From: Legionella parisiensis
Lineage (GTDB): Bacteria > Pseudomonadota > Gammaproteobacteria > Legionellales > Legionellaceae
Length of the DNA stretch: 64,000 bases
Assembly: GCF_001467945.1 (NCBI RefSeq)
Contig: NZ_LNYQ01000006.1
Location: 121,428 to 185,427 of the forward strand
Direction of reading: 5' to 3'
The stretch's first letter is position 1. Each line of letters opens with the position of its first letter. The translations under genes were made by a program, and so were the position numbers. Positions 16,508 through 29,500 of this stretch are shown piece after piece. The notes under the pieces are model-generated. The model was not told the DNA's origin. It made no database searches and saw nothing but the letters and a program-made list of their open reading frames with translations.

Positions 16508-19500
16508 TTAGATCTCCGATTCTGCAGTACTGAAATGCAGAAGTTTCTCGGTAATTTTCTGGATTACTTTTGATCTTATTTCTTTTTCTCTTATAAAAAG
16601 ATGCCCACTATTAAATTGGTGAAACTCACAATTTCCTAATGAATGAGCGACCCATCCTAAATGATCTTCTGGAGAGACCCACGTATCTTCTTTGCCTAAA
16701 AATACGGTAATACTTGATTTTAAGGGCGATTCATCACGATAAGCATAGCTTTTTACAAGGTTCATATCACCGATAAAAATCGGCAATAAGACCTTGATAA
16801 TGCTTTTGTTCATTCGTTCATCGCTGTAATCGACAACGCCGTTTTCTTTAAAAACTCCGGATAAGGCCGTTAATTGTTCATCGTCTAACTCACTGATTCG
16901 TTCGGAGTTTAAATCAAATAAGTTGATATTCATCTGGTGTAGTTTTGCCAGTAGATTATCCAAACTTTTGGAGGGGATGCGCGGGTCAGGATAAGCCGAG
17001 GCAAAAAGATGCTCAGGTTGCGTGAAATTATGGCGACGCAAATAGCGACTTAGCTCAAATCCAATTAGTGAACCAAAACTATGGCCAAAAAAAGCAAAAG
17101 GTAAGTTGAATTGAGGTTTAAGCTGATTAGCTAAGATTGAAATCAAGGAATTGAGGTCAGTAAGAGGTTGCTCCTCCATTCGGTTTTCCCTGCCAGGAAG
17201 CTGTATAGGACACACTTCGATGAAATCAGGAAACTCCTGCTGCCATTCACGATAAATTGAAGCGCCGCCTCCGCCATAAGGAAAACAAAATAAACGGACT
17301 TGTGCGTTTTCTTGTATTTTTCGATTGGCAATCCATATGGTAGATTTTTTCGGAAAATCTACTTCAGAGGGAAATTGTTTCGTCGAGACGATGCTCGAAT
17401 CCTCAGGTACATGTGTATACTCTCCGGTTACGTATCCAGTATCTCTTTGTATTTCTCGCTCCGAAGTGAGTTCCCTAAGAGGATTATTTTCAGAATAAAG
17501 TTGTAGTTCAGGAGGTTTCTTTGCGGGCCCTAACCATTGGCTTGCTAATACATACTCTGCAATCTCATTAATGGATGGACCTTGCATTATCAAGGGTAAA
17601 GAGTAAGTGATGCCTAAGTTAGTTTCTATGATGCGGATCACTGCCAGGGCCATGAGTGAGTCCATTCCTAGTTCATGTAAAGATTGGTAAGGTTTAATGT
17701 CGTCTTGTGGCATTGAAAAAATCATCGCAAATTGCTCCCTTAAGTACTGGGTCAATTTGGTTTGACACACTTCATAAGGTAATGAGAAATCGAGTTGGAA
17801 CTGAGTTTGAATCTCCATAATTTGGTTAATTTGCAGCGTATCATTAAGCACAGTCATACGTAGATCATGGCATGTAGCGATCAATGCGTAGTTATTATCA
17901 AGCAAGTACCAGTCAGCAAGTATGTATTTCCCTTCTGGATGCAGTTCTTTTAATATCGTGTATACATATTTCTGATCTTCTAATGAACCATAAAACTTAA
18001 GGGTTCCCATATGTGCTGCAATATAGGGTTTGTTGAATCGCTTAGGTAATAATAAAAAGAGTGTTTGAATACAGGCATCAATAATACCGGGATGCATCTG
18101 GGTTATAAACTGTTTCCCTCGCTCTGAGGATTTGGGTTCGCGTAACTCACAAAACAGTTCATCTTTATTTGCCCAATATTGATGTGCCCAACGAATCGTA
18201 TCACCGGCGGGCATACCCATCTCTGTTATTCGGTTATAAAACGTTTCTGTAGTTCCTGAGATGGAGAGTCGTTGCAGGAGTTCGTCTTTGGGTTCAAGTT
18301 GGTTGAAAGAGGGCGAACTATTCGGGATTAAAGTACCGCTGGCATGCTCTATCCAAGATTCTTGGCCATCATTACTATAAAAGCGACATGATAATATGCC
18401 TTCTGCATCTGTTTGGATGATAAGTTGTACGGAAATCGTTTTCCCATCTAGAACTAATATGGGCGATAAATAATTGAGGTTTTGCACTATAAAAGAAGTT
18501 TTTTGTGATAATTGCTTGGTTGCATACGCTAACATTTCCAGATAATAACCTGCGTGTAGCACATAAAAGGTATCCTGAACCTCAGGCATTATTTTGGTGT
18601 CAAAGACGAATTCAAACTGTCGGGCGGGTAAAGGCGAAACAAGAACTTTGCCACGCATCGGATAGATTGTGTTGGTGTTTTCATTAAGCCCTTGCTCTAA
18701 GGTTGGCCAATATGTTTTGTGTTGCCATGGATAAAATGGCATATCGAGAGGTGCATAAGAACGTTTTTCTTCATATTTTTTCCAATCAATCTGCGCATGT
18801 GCCACATAGTTTTTTGCTAAAGCCGGTAAATCCAACGTAGAAAACTCAGATATCGGGATTGGCGGAAGCGATTTTTTTTGCTCGTGACTGATAAATATAA
18901 ACTCCATTTGGGCATCTGGATTGATTTGTAACGCAACCAGTTTTTGGTAAAGATCAGTAACTGAATCTGTAATGATCGCCAAGCGTTGTGCAAAATGAGA
19001 GCGTCTGATATGGAGGTTATAGCAAATCTGAGCCAAATTAGTTTGCGAGTTGTTCTTTAAATAATTACACCAGCGACCAATTAAAGCAAATAATGCAGAT
19101 TTTTCCTTTGCAGAAAGAGTAAATAGTTCTTCATTCCTGCGGATTTCATCGGTAAAAATAGGCTGTTCATTTGAAGATAGCTCGCGTAATACAAGATGTG
19201 CATTCGCACCACCAAAACCAAAACCACTTACCCCAGCAATACCGACATCGCTGTATCTGGGTAATTGTTCTGGTTGGTTGGGAATCTGCAAGGAGTAGCG
19301 TTCAAACGGAATATGGGGATTGGCCTGGTTAAAGTTAAGATGAGGAGGAATCAGACCATTTTTTAAGGCTAAAGCCGTTTTAATCACACTGATAATGCCT
19401 GCAGCAGGCTCCAAATGGCCTAAGTTAGTTTTGACTGAGCTGATCCAACATGGGCTATCAGAATTGCGATTTTTGCCAATCACTTCTCCTAAAGCTTGAA

Positions 19501-20536
19501 TTTCAATTGGGTCGCCAAGGAACGTGCCTGTTCCATGGCATTCGATATAGGAAACATGGGCAGGATCTGTTTTGGCCGTTCGATAAGCTGCTCTCAATAA
19601 TTGTTCTTGCTGCAAACCATTAGGTGCCGTTAAGCCGTTTGTTTTACCATCTTGATTCACTGCACCGCCAGTGAGTACCGCATAGACTTTATTTTTATCC
19701 TTTAATGCTTGGGCAAGTGGTTTTAAAATAATGGCGCCTGCTCCTTCGCCTTGCACGTAACCGTCTGCTTTGGCATCAAAAGTATGACATTGTCCAGTAG
19801 GAGAAAGCATGGTTGCTTTGGCTAAAACTGAATGAATGGAAGGCAATAGGTTAATATTTACTGCACTCACTAAGGCGGTATCACATAAATTTGCTTGCAG
19901 GTTTAAACAAGCTAATTGAATGGCGATAAGTGAAGAGGAACATGCGGTATCTAATACCAGGCTTGGGCCGCGCAAATCGAATAAATACGATAAGCGGTTT
20001 GCTGCCATGCTGATGGCACTCCCTGTAGGAATAAACAAGGCATCCATATCTGAATCCAGTTTTTGCAGGTGGCTGAACTGGCTGGCGTACAAACTGGAAA
20101 AAACACCCATATTAGAGCCAGCTAAGGTATCAACAGTCAAACCCGCATCTTCAAACGATTCATAGGATACCTCCAATAATATGCGTTGCTGCGGATCCAT
20201 TCGCATTGCTTCACGTGGACTAATGCCAAAAAAATACGCATCAAACGCGTCAATCTTGGGTAAATAGCCTCCCCAATAAGCCAAATTGTCATCACGTTGA
20301 GCCATTTCACGGGTTCCTTTCAACAGCTCCCAGCGGGTTTCAGGAATTGGTGAAATGACATTTTTGCCTTGACATAATAAATCCCAAAATTCTTGTGGAT
20401 TATCGGCTTCGGGCAAACGGCAACTCACCCCAATAATCGCAATGGGGGCAAATAATTTCTCATTCTGTTCTTGCAAAAGCTTTTTGAGCTTTTGGATCAT
20501 CAACAATGATTTTTTTAAATTCGTTGTATCATTCAT
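16508..20536 (-). CDS. polyketide synthase, terminal module: KS-DH*-ACP-TE (no AT)
   Basis: A 1342-residue PKS that should carry out the last elongation and release. N-terminal helical docking segment (residues 1-30); ketosynthase about 30-455 with the nucleophile Cys199 in DTACSSS, then HGTGT and NLGHLE; a double-hotdog DH-like domain about 630-900; ACP with phosphopantetheine Ser960 in ELGMDSL; a type-II-like thioesterase about 1075-1330 with Ser1153 in GHSFGS, Asp in GKEDTW and His in SGHLF. The DH-like domain lacks the catalytic His: Glu takes its place and the motif Pro is His, although DACIQ is kept, so it may shape cyclisation rather than dehydrate. There is no acyltransferase. The ACP-TE linker contains a repeat (17382-17474) also present in the upstream PKS. 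The start overlaps the upstream gene by 8 bases, so expression is coupled. Confidence 0.93.
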   Translation of the reverse strand: MNDTTNLKKSLLMIQKLKKLLQEQNEKLFAPIAIIGVSCRLPEADNPQEFWDLLCQGKNVISPIPETRWELLKGTREMAQRDDNLAYWGGYLPKIDAFDAYFFGISPREAMRMDPQQRILLEVSYESFEDAGLTVDTLAGSNMGVFSSLYASQFSHLQKLDSDMDALFIPTGSAISMAANRLSYLFDLRGPSLVLDTACSSSLIAIQLACLNLQANLCDTALVSAVNINLLPSIHSVLAKATMLSPTGQCHTFDAKADGYVQGEGAGAIILKPLAQALKDKNKVYAVLTGGAVNQDGKTNGLTAPNGLQQEQLLRAAYRTAKTDPAHVSYIECHGTGTFLGDPIEIQALGEVIGKNRNSDSPCWISSVKTNLGHLEPAAGIISVIKTALALKNGLIPPHLNFNQANPHIPFERYSLQIPNQPEQLPRYSDVGIAGVSGFGFGGANAHLVLRELSSNEQPIFTDEIRRNEELFTLSAKEKSALFALIGRWCNYLKNNSQTNLAQICYNLHIRRSHFAQRLAIITDSVTDLYQKLVALQINPDAQMEFIFISHEQKKSLPPIPISEFSTLDLPALAKNYVAHAQIDWKKYEEKRSYAPLDMPFYPWQHKTYWPTLEQGLNENTNTIYPMRGKVLVSPLPARQFEFVFDTKIMPEVQDTFYVLHAGYYLEMLAYATKQLSQKTSFIVQNLNYLSPILVLDGKTISVQLIIQTDAEGILSCRFYSNDGQESWIEHASGTLIPNSSPSFNQLEPKDELLQRLSISGTTETFYNRITEMGMPAGDTIRWAHQYWANKDELFCELREPKSSERGKQFITQMHPGIIDACIQTLFLLLPKRFNKPYIAAHMGTLKFYGSLEDQKYVYTILKELHPEGKYILADWYLLDNNYALIATCHDLRMTVLNDTLQINQIMEIQTQFQLDFSLPYEVCQTKLTQYLREQFAMIFSMPQDDIKPYQSLHELGMDSLMALAVIRIIETNLGITYSLPLIMQGPSINEIAEYVLASQWLGPAKKPPELQLYSENNPLRELTSEREIQRDTGYVTGEYTHVPEDSSIVSTKQFPSEVDFPKKSTIWIANRKIQENAQVRLFCFPYGGGGASIYREWQQEFPDFIEVCPIQLPGRENRMEEQPLTDLNSLISILANQLKPQFNLPFAFFGHSFGSLIGFELSRYLRRHNFTQPEHLFASAYPDPRIPSKSLDNLLAKLHQMNINLFDLNSERISELDDEQLTALSGVFKENGVVDYSDERMNKSIIKVLLPIFIGDMNLVKSYAYRDESPLKSSITVFLGKEDTWVSPEDHLGWVAHSLGNCEFHQFNSGHLFIREKEIRSKVIQKITEKLLHFSTAESEI
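17382..17474 (-). repeat. in-frame repeat element, copy A (ACP-TE linker)
   Basis: 93 bases (31 codons) that align with 28669-28758. Shared blocks at the DNA level are CTCGAATCCTCA, CTCCGGTT and GAGTTCC in the same order, plus GTCGA-ACG at the end. On the coding strand it begins GAACTCACTTCGGAG and encodes ELTSEREIQRDTG ... EDSSIVST. Similarity seems to continue into TTCCGAAAAAATCTA (17337-17352 region) after a short insertion. The flanking protein is not similar. Confidence 0.65.
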
Positions 20537-23500
20537 AAGTCAGCTCTAATTCTTTTAATTCCATTTCAAGCAGTTCATTGAGTTGGACATCATTTAACTG
20601 ATCCAGATCCAGGGTTCTTTCTGTGCTAAAAAGTGGTGCAGGATCCGGTTCGCAGTTGATTTGCACGCGCTGCTCGATGTACTCAGTTAATTGATTTAAT
20701 GTGGGATAGCGATATAAATCCATCGGTGCGACTACATCAGGGAAATGCTTACCCAGTTGTTCGGTATAATCGATACCCGTAATAGAATCCATACCATACT
20801 GTTGGAAGGGTGTTTCTCGGTCAATTTCAGTGACTTCCAATCCTAATACTGAGGCGAAGCAATTAAAGACTAATGCAGCAATTTCCTCCTGATTTAATGA
20901 GGAAGCGAATGGTGTTTGGGTGCTTACGGCATACTCGTCAACAAAATGAGTAAAAAAATCAAGTTGCTTGGCTGTGGCATTCACGGATAAAAATTTTTTC
21001 CATTGAATGTTACATACTGTGATTTCAGCTGGATTGAGCCGCAGCAGAATATTAAATAAAGCAATTCCTTTTTTAATACTTAGAGAAGCCATCCCTACCG
21101 CATCTAAAAATGCATCATGATTATGTCTATGGCTCATTCCTTTTTCTGACCAGGCTACCCAGTTAATACTTGATGCGGGTAATTGCACACTGCGACGATA
21201 TAAGGAAAGACCGTTCATAAACTCATTCGCCACGGCATAAGCGCTAAGCCCAGCCATACCAAAATGAGGAACTGCGGCGATGGAAGAAAACAGCACGAAA
21301 GAAGACAAATGCGCCTGTAAAAAGAGTTCATGCAATACTAATGAACCTTGTATTTTTACGCGCAACACATCACGCCATAATGCTTCACCCATATTCTCAA
21401 TTGTGACATTATCCGTAGTGATCCCCGCTAAATGAAAAACGCCGTCAATAGGTTGTTGCCAGGCTTTTTCTGCCTTTTTGATGATTTTGCGCATTTGTTC
21501 TTTATCAGCAACATCTACTGCAGCGTAGCGAACTTCTACTCCTTTTGCTTCTAGCTGTTTGAGCAAGGTAGCTTTTTCAGGTGTTTCTAGCGTGAGTTCT
21601 GTTGTTCCGGTAAGCAAAATAAAGCGGGTCCCTTGAGTTACAATAAATTCCGCGACTTCATAGCCTAAAGCCCCTAAACCACCCGTAATCAATGCAGCAA
21701 CTGGAGCTTTCCAGGCAGGATGAACATTATCGTTTTGCGATATTTCATGAGGAAGGAAGCGAATGGTATACCTTTCGGAAGCACGGTAGGCAATATGATT
21801 TTGTGTGCTTTGGTATTGCCCTAACTCTTTAATCAGGATTCTGGCATTTTGTTCTATGTTTTCATTCGCATCCAAATCAAGCAATAAAGCTTGGTATTTT
21901 GCTTGTTCGGCGGCAAAAATACGGGTCATGGACCAGAGATGATGTTGCCAGATATTAAGGGTATCTGTAGGGGTAACCTGCTGCGCTGATTGCGATGCAA
22001 GACAAAAGGTTAATTGGTGCGGCCAAGAGTACTGTGCCATTGCTTGCAATAAATAGAGTAATGCCAGGCTTGGATCAGCAGGTTTTTCTTCACTTGCAAC
22101 AAACGTGGGACATAAATAAATGACCCCTATTAAATTGTCTTTGTGTTGGGCGTGAAGTGTTGCGAAAAGCCGTGCGTAATCTGCTTTTTGTGCGGCATTG
22201 ATGGTGTATTCATGATTATCAATTGATGCAAATTGATTGTGAGTGAAACAATAAATACCCGCTTGTTCACCAAGCTCCTGCTTTAATACAGGGACGAACT
22301 CCGGTTCACAGAATATTAGCCATTTTCCTTTACGACTAACTAATGCAGATGGAGCCGTTTGCGGATTTTTCTGCCATTCAGTAAGGTAGAGCCAATTTTG
22401 GATATCGACCAGCTCTGTATTGGTAACAGGAGGTTGAATCGTTGGCTGAGTTATAGGAGGTGTTTCTACCTCTTTTGTAGGTATCCAGCACCGTCGTTTC
22501 ATAAATGGATAAGTAGGTAAAGAAATAAGATTGGGTAATTGTTTGTATGCTCGTTCCCACTCCACTTTTGCCCCATTAATCCAATGCTGGACTAATTCTT
22601 CATAACGCTCATTACTGATTTGTTCCTCCATGTGAGGAGACGCCTGGTGATGACTTTGACTATTATGATTTACCCAGGTATTTAAACCCTTGTTATGCGG
22701 ATAGTTTGTTAGGGCAGTAAGTAATTCGTCAGTATTGGTTACAATTACCGCAAATCGCGCCGCCATGTGTTCTCGCCCTGTTTGTAAGGTGAAGCATGCA
22801 TCTCTGAGCCATTCTTTATTTCGTGTATGGTTGTTTTGCTGCACATAACGCTGTATTTGTTGTATTTGTATTGCCAAACGCTCTTCATTTAATGCAGATA
22901 ATAAGAAAACGTAAGGGCTTTTTATTGTACTTTGGGGTTTTATTGAGGGGACGTATTCTTCGATTATCATATGCACATTGGCGCCGCCTGCACCAAAGGA
23001 GCTTATCCCTGCACGACGCGGCAAATTATTCTCGGGTTGCCAATCACTCAGTTCTTGCTGAACATAGAAAGGTGAGTTTTGAAAATCAATAAAAGGGTTT
23101 AATTGCGTGCTATGCAATGTGGGCACTAATTTTTGGTGACGCATTTGCAAAAGTACCTTGGCCAATTGCGATATGCCTGCTGCGGATTCCAGGTGTCCAA
23201 TATTGGATTTGACAGAACCAATCGCACAAAATTGTTTGTCCTCGGTATAGTTTTCAAAAGCATCTTGTAGGCCGCGGATTTCTATGGGATCGCCTAATGC
23301 GGTTCCTGTGCCATGCGCTTCGATATAAGATACCGTTCGTGCGTCAATATTGGCATTTTTTAAAGCTTGGAGAATTACAGCTGCCTGGGCATTAGGATTA
23401 GGAACAGTATAACCGCTGGTTTTACCTCCATGATTCATACTGCTTCCTTTGATTACCCCATAAATCCTATCATTATCGGCAATTGCATCAGCCAAAGGTT

Positions 23501-26500
23501 TTAATAATACAGAACCAACTCCTTCTGCCGGCACATAACCTGTACCACCTTCAGCAAAACTCGCACAACGTCCTTGTGCAGACATAAAGTTAAAACTGCC
23601 GAGAAAGTGATACTTGCTGGGATGTAATGACAAATTAACGCCACCAGCAATCGCCATCGCACAATCACCACGCAAGAGGCTTTCACATGCTAAATGAATT
23701 GCCGCCAAAGAAGAGGAACACGCTGTATCGATAACAAAACTTGGACCATTTATATCAAGGAAATAAGAAATCCGGTTTGCGACTGAAAACGATTGAATAT
23801 CAAGAGGTACCCGGTTTCCTTTTTGCCATTCTTCGGCGATAAATAATGGGTAAAAATTATAAGTCACCCCAGCAAAGACGCCGACTGAATTTTGGGCTTT
23901 ACGTTTTAATTTGTCACGGGTATAGCCTGCGTCTTCCAAGGTAGACCATACAGACTGCATGAACAAGCGTTCTTGGGGATCCATAAGTCCTGCATCGCGT
24001 GGTGAAATATTAAAAAACATGGGATCAAATTTATCGATATCAGGAATAAACCCTCCATGAGGGAAATAGTGTTCTTTGCCTCCAATCTCTACAGGGTACT
24101 CTTTGTAATTCCAGCGATCAGCAGGAATTTCACTGACACAGTTGCGTCCGGAACTTAAGTTTTGCCAAAATTCATCCATGGAGTTGGCCATAGGGAAGGT
24201 GCCGCTTAAACCGATAATGGCAATATCACGGGATGAATGACTGATCTTGGGCGTAGGGGTGGGGGGGGTAACCGTTTCTATTTCAAGAGGCGCTGCTAAT
24301 GGCATGGTCTTACCCGCGAACATCAGTGTGGATAATTTTTCTCTATAATTTTTGAGCAAATAGTTCGCTAAATCATTTAATCGATTACGTTCATAGAGTA
24401 ATGTTTTCGGTAAGGAGCCAAAATCTTTTTCCAAGCGATTTGTAATTTCCAAGCCAATCAAGGAGTCTACTCCAAAGACCTCATAAGTTTCATCTGCGTG
24501 AATGAGTTCGGGAGAGGTATGTAATTGTTCTGCGAATATCTGCTGCAAATACATCAGGGTTTGTTGATAATTTATCGTAGAACCCACGTTGCGCATGGGA
24601 TCCATGGATGCCGCGGGCAAGTCAGGGTGCGGCGGAATCATACAGGTTTGTGGCGTAGGCATGAAATTGAACTCCAAATCATACCAGTAACGCTGTTTAA
24701 TAAATGGATAAGCAGGCAAAGACCCCAGCCTTTGTATCTTTTCTCCGAGATAAACCCGTTGCCAGTCAATAACATAATGCTTCGTATATAAATCCGCCAG
24801 AATAAATAATTTATGACGATATTGCTCTGAATTTTCTGGCTGAATTAAGGCCATAATTGCTGCTTGATATACTTCATCAAATACTGGTCCCTGAATCGTC
24901 CAGGTTTGCCCTTCATTCAGTATGCAATACTCGGGAATTTCATGGTTGACTAATAAGGTCAATGCATTTGCTAACGCATCAAGAGAATCTACCACCAGGG
25001 CACAACGGTAAATAAAATGCGCTCGACCCGCATTGAGGGTAAAACTCAGTGCAGGCAAGGAAATGGTTTCCTTATTTTGATTTAGCCATTGCTGCAGTTC
25101 CACTATTTTTTGCTGCATGCTGTCCTGTTGTTTGGCAGAAAGCGTGATTAAATAGTAGGGTTTGGCTTGCCGGTTTCCAGCCATTGTCTGATGGGGGCGA
25201 CCTTCCTCAAGCACAATATGGGCATTGGTTCCACCAAAGCCAAATGAGCTGATTCCTGCACGCAATGGAATATCATCACCAGTCTCATTTTTGATGCGCG
25301 GCCAGGTTTGGGTCTCTTTGGCAATATAGAACGGTGTATCGGTTAAATTGATGTAAGGGTTTAATTCATGCAAATGTAAAATACCCGGGAGGGTTTCATG
25401 GGTCATGGCCAAAATAAGCTTGATCACCCCTGCAATTCCTGATGCAGGCTCCAAATGACCGATATTCGTTTTTACAGAACCTAAGGCAATCGATTTGTGC
25501 TTTGCACCGGATGGAAGTAATGTCGCAAATGCACGTTTTAAACCTTCAATTTCAACAGGGTCACCTAAAGCAGTACCTGTACCGTGAGTTTCAATGTAAG
25601 TTACCGTATCAGGGTCGAAATGGGCTTGGTTATAGGCACGAATCAATAGCTCGCTTTGTGCCGCTGCATTAGGTGCAGTCAAAGATTGAGCCTTGCCGCC
25701 ATGATTTACTGCAGATGCTTTAATGACTCCATAGATATGATCACCGTCTTCTTGTGCTTGCTTTAATGGTTTCAGTAAAAGAGCGGCTACCCCTTCTCCT
25801 TTAACATAGCCGTCGGCAGTTTTAGCAAAAGTTTTGCAACGACCATCTGCGGATAAGGCCCCCAGTTGGCTTGTGACAACTAAAGTATCGGGACTTAAGA
25901 TGAGGCTTACACCGCCTGCAACAGCTAAATCGCATTCGCCATGACGAATTGCTTGTACTGCACGGTGAATTGCGACCAATGAGCTTGAGCATGCGGTATC
26001 AATCGCTTCACTTGGGCCTTGAAAATTGAAAAAGTAGGAAACACGATTGGCTATCATGCTATGCGAATTACCCGTAGCGATAAATCCATGGTGTTCTTTT
26101 TGTTGTTTGGCAATTAAGGTCTGATATTCGCTAAATTCAACGCCGGCAAAAACGCCAATGTTTTGTGAGGATAATGTAAAAGGATCATAGCCTGCATCTT
26201 CAATGGTTTTCCATACAATTTCCAAAAAGAGTCGTTGTTGCGGATCCATGAGATTTGCCTCTCGGGCGGAAATATTAAAAAATCCTGCATCAAATTGATC
26301 GAAATTGGTAATAAACGCGCCCCATTTAGAATTACTTTGATGCGCTTGATTCCCATAATAATCACGCCAGTCCCAGCGTTCTATAGGGATCTCGGTAACT
26401 AAATCATCCCCCCTCAGCAAATGTTGCCAAAATGTTGTAAGATCATCGGATTGTGGGAAAATTCCTTGCATACCAATAATGGCAATTGCTTCAGATCCAT

Positions 26501-29500
26501 CAGTTGCTATGCGTCTGGATTTGACTGCAGGAGCATGAATTGGCAGTTGTATTGCTTCATGATGTGTTTTGGCTACAGTTTCTGGAAATTGGTTCATTAG
26601 GTATTGACTAATCGTGCTTACACTACTATGTGTAAAGAATACGGCAGGGGTAAACTCGATCTGGTAGTGTTCGCTGATTTTTTTAGCCAGTTCAATAAAA
26701 TGTACCGAATCCATCCCGTACTCACCAAGATTTTTTTCTAGTGCAATTCGGTGTTGGTTCATTTTCAGTATTTGGACCACTTGCCGAGTAAGAAATGAAC
26801 TGACCTTGTCGATGAGTGCATTGTGCATTAATGGCAAATGGGTTTGTCTTTCCAGAGTTGAACTGCATTGGTCCCCATCAGAGTACCAGTAACGTTCTTT
26901 GGCAAAAGGATAAGTAGGCAAAGATATTTTTTTCTTGGATTCACCTGCATGGATTTGCCTCCAATCCAGATCTTGTCCTTCCACATAGAGTTTTGCCAGC
27001 GCCAGTAGGGTTTCTTTATATTGAGAAGGCTGAGACAACTGGTGGGTCAAAATCGGTAATAGAGTGGCACCAAACAGTCTGGTTTCCGGCGTGTTTGCTC
27101 CATTTATTCGGAGCAATAACTGAGCGGGCTGTTGTTGTGCTTTAAATTGTTGGACAAAACGGACTACCTCTTCCAGCGAACTGACCACCATAGCGCAACG
27201 ACAATCAAAATGTGTTCTGCCTGCGTTTAATGTGTAACTGACTTGCTCCAGTTCTGCGAATGGATTGTTTTCCAACCAACGCAATAAATCATCCAGACGT
27301 TGATTTAATGCAAGTTCAGTCTTGGCAGAAACTGTGAGCAAATAATGTGATTTTTTCCTTGTCGGTACAGACAAAGTTTCTGGGGCTTCAGATAAAATCA
27401 TATGGGCATTAGCACCTCCTGCACCAAAAGAACTGATTCCGGCAATGCGTGGTGTGTTGGGTAATGGTTGTTGCCATTCGCTTACGGTATGTTGCACACG
27501 AAATGGTGTTGTGGACCAATTAATGTTGCTATTTAATGGTGCAGAAAAAAGAGAGGGAACCAATGTATGGTGTTGTAATTGCAAGACCACTTTGGTGACT
27601 GCAGCAATTCCTGCAGCAGACTCACAATGACCAATATTGGATTTTACTGAACCAATAGCACAGCATTGCTGCATTTTCCCTTGACCAAATACCTTGTTTA
27701 ACCCGGCAATTTCAATGGGGTCGCCCAGTGACGTTCCCGTGCCGTGTGCTTCTATATAGCTTACTTGTGTTGGGTCAATATTTGCTTTTTGGTAGGTTTC
27801 AGCAAGCAAGTCTGCTTGTGCATTTGGATTAGGTACGGTGTAACCGTTTGTTTTTCCACCATGATTGAGGTGGCTGCCTTTAATCACTGCATAAATCAGA
27901 TCGCCATCTGCAAGCGCTTTATCTAAGGGTTTGAGCAGTATTGCGCCAACGGCCTCACCCGGTACATAGCCATTGCCGCCCTCACCAAAACTACGGCAAT
28001 GTCCATCACTCGCCAAAAATTTTCCGTGGCTCAACAAGAGATACTTATTGGGGTGCAGGGAAAGATTTACTCCGCCAGCAAGGGCCATGTCACATTCGCC
28101 TTGATGTATGCTTTGGCATGCTAAATGGATTGCAGTAAGCGAAGAAGAACACATTGTATCCAGTGCGATACTCGGACCATGAAAATCAAAAAAATAAGAA
28201 ACTCGGTTGGCAATTGAAGCAAATATGGAGTTTGTTGGAACAAATTGATTGGTCTGTGTAGGTTCGTTACCAAATAATTGATATTGTCCGTACATTACTC
28301 CCACATAGACGCCGACTTTTTGCCCCGCTAATGCATCACGTGCATATCCGGCATCTTCTACGGTTTTCCATGCGGTTTCTAAAAATAATCGCTCTTGAGG
28401 ATCCATCAACGCGGCTTCGCGTGGCGATATATTAAAAAACAAGGGATCAAATTGATCCACATCTGTTAAAAAACCACCCCATTTACTGTACGTTTTACCA
28501 GGATGATTTTGATTCACATCAAAATAGTCCGCCAACACCCATCGCTCTTTGGGAATTTCGCGAATACAGTCTTTCCCTACATACAGATTGTGCCAAAATT
28601 CGGTTAAATCTTTAGCTTCAGGATAACGTCCGCTAATCCCAATAATGGCGATAGACTTTTCCGGAAACGTCGATACGGTACTCGAATCCTCATGTGACTG
28701 GCAGACTCCGGTTCTGCGCTCCGTTTCTCCTCGCTCTTCGCTCTCTGTGGCGAGTTCCTGAAAACGTCTAATATCCGGTGATTTAGTCGTATTTTTTGTA
28801 AAACCAAAACGTCTGGGTGCTGTCATTGCGTTAAGAAATTGGGTCATTCCCGCATTAGGTAAACGCTGAATTAATTCATCAGCCTCCTGTGTGATGAAGT
28901 ATTCCGCTAATTCAACCAGGTTTTGATATTCAAAAAATAATGTTTTGGGTAATGCGCTAAATTCATTGGCCAAACGCTGATTGAGTTGGATAATCATCAA
29001 GGAGTCAATGCCATAATTTTCGAAGGGTAAATTTCGATCAATCTGCTCTGGCGAACATTTCAAGGTATCTGCCAGTATTGTTCTTAAAAAATTCTCGGTT
29101 TGTTCCTGTAAGTTGGAGTTGATCATTTGGCTCTGAGTTGCTAGTGCTTGTTTCAGCACAGAGTTATTTTGTAATGCGGCTGTGAGTTTTTGTTGATAGC
29201 CTGGAAGAACAATACAATTTGGGTGATGGTTCTGTAATGCCCGCAAGAATGCGGTGAATCCCTGTGGTGTGGATAAGCTTATAATGCCTAAGGTTTTTTC
29301 AAGTTCTTTTTGGTATTCAGGAGCAATCTGTAATCCCCCTTCTTCCCACAGTGGCCAGTTAATCGAAACTGTATATCCAGAACAATGGCCAAGTCTTCTT
29401 TGCTGTTCCCGTTCGTATGCAAATTCATCTAGAAAACAATTGGCATAAGCATAATCACTTTGTCCAGCATTGCCAAACACGGCTGCTACAGATGAAAACA

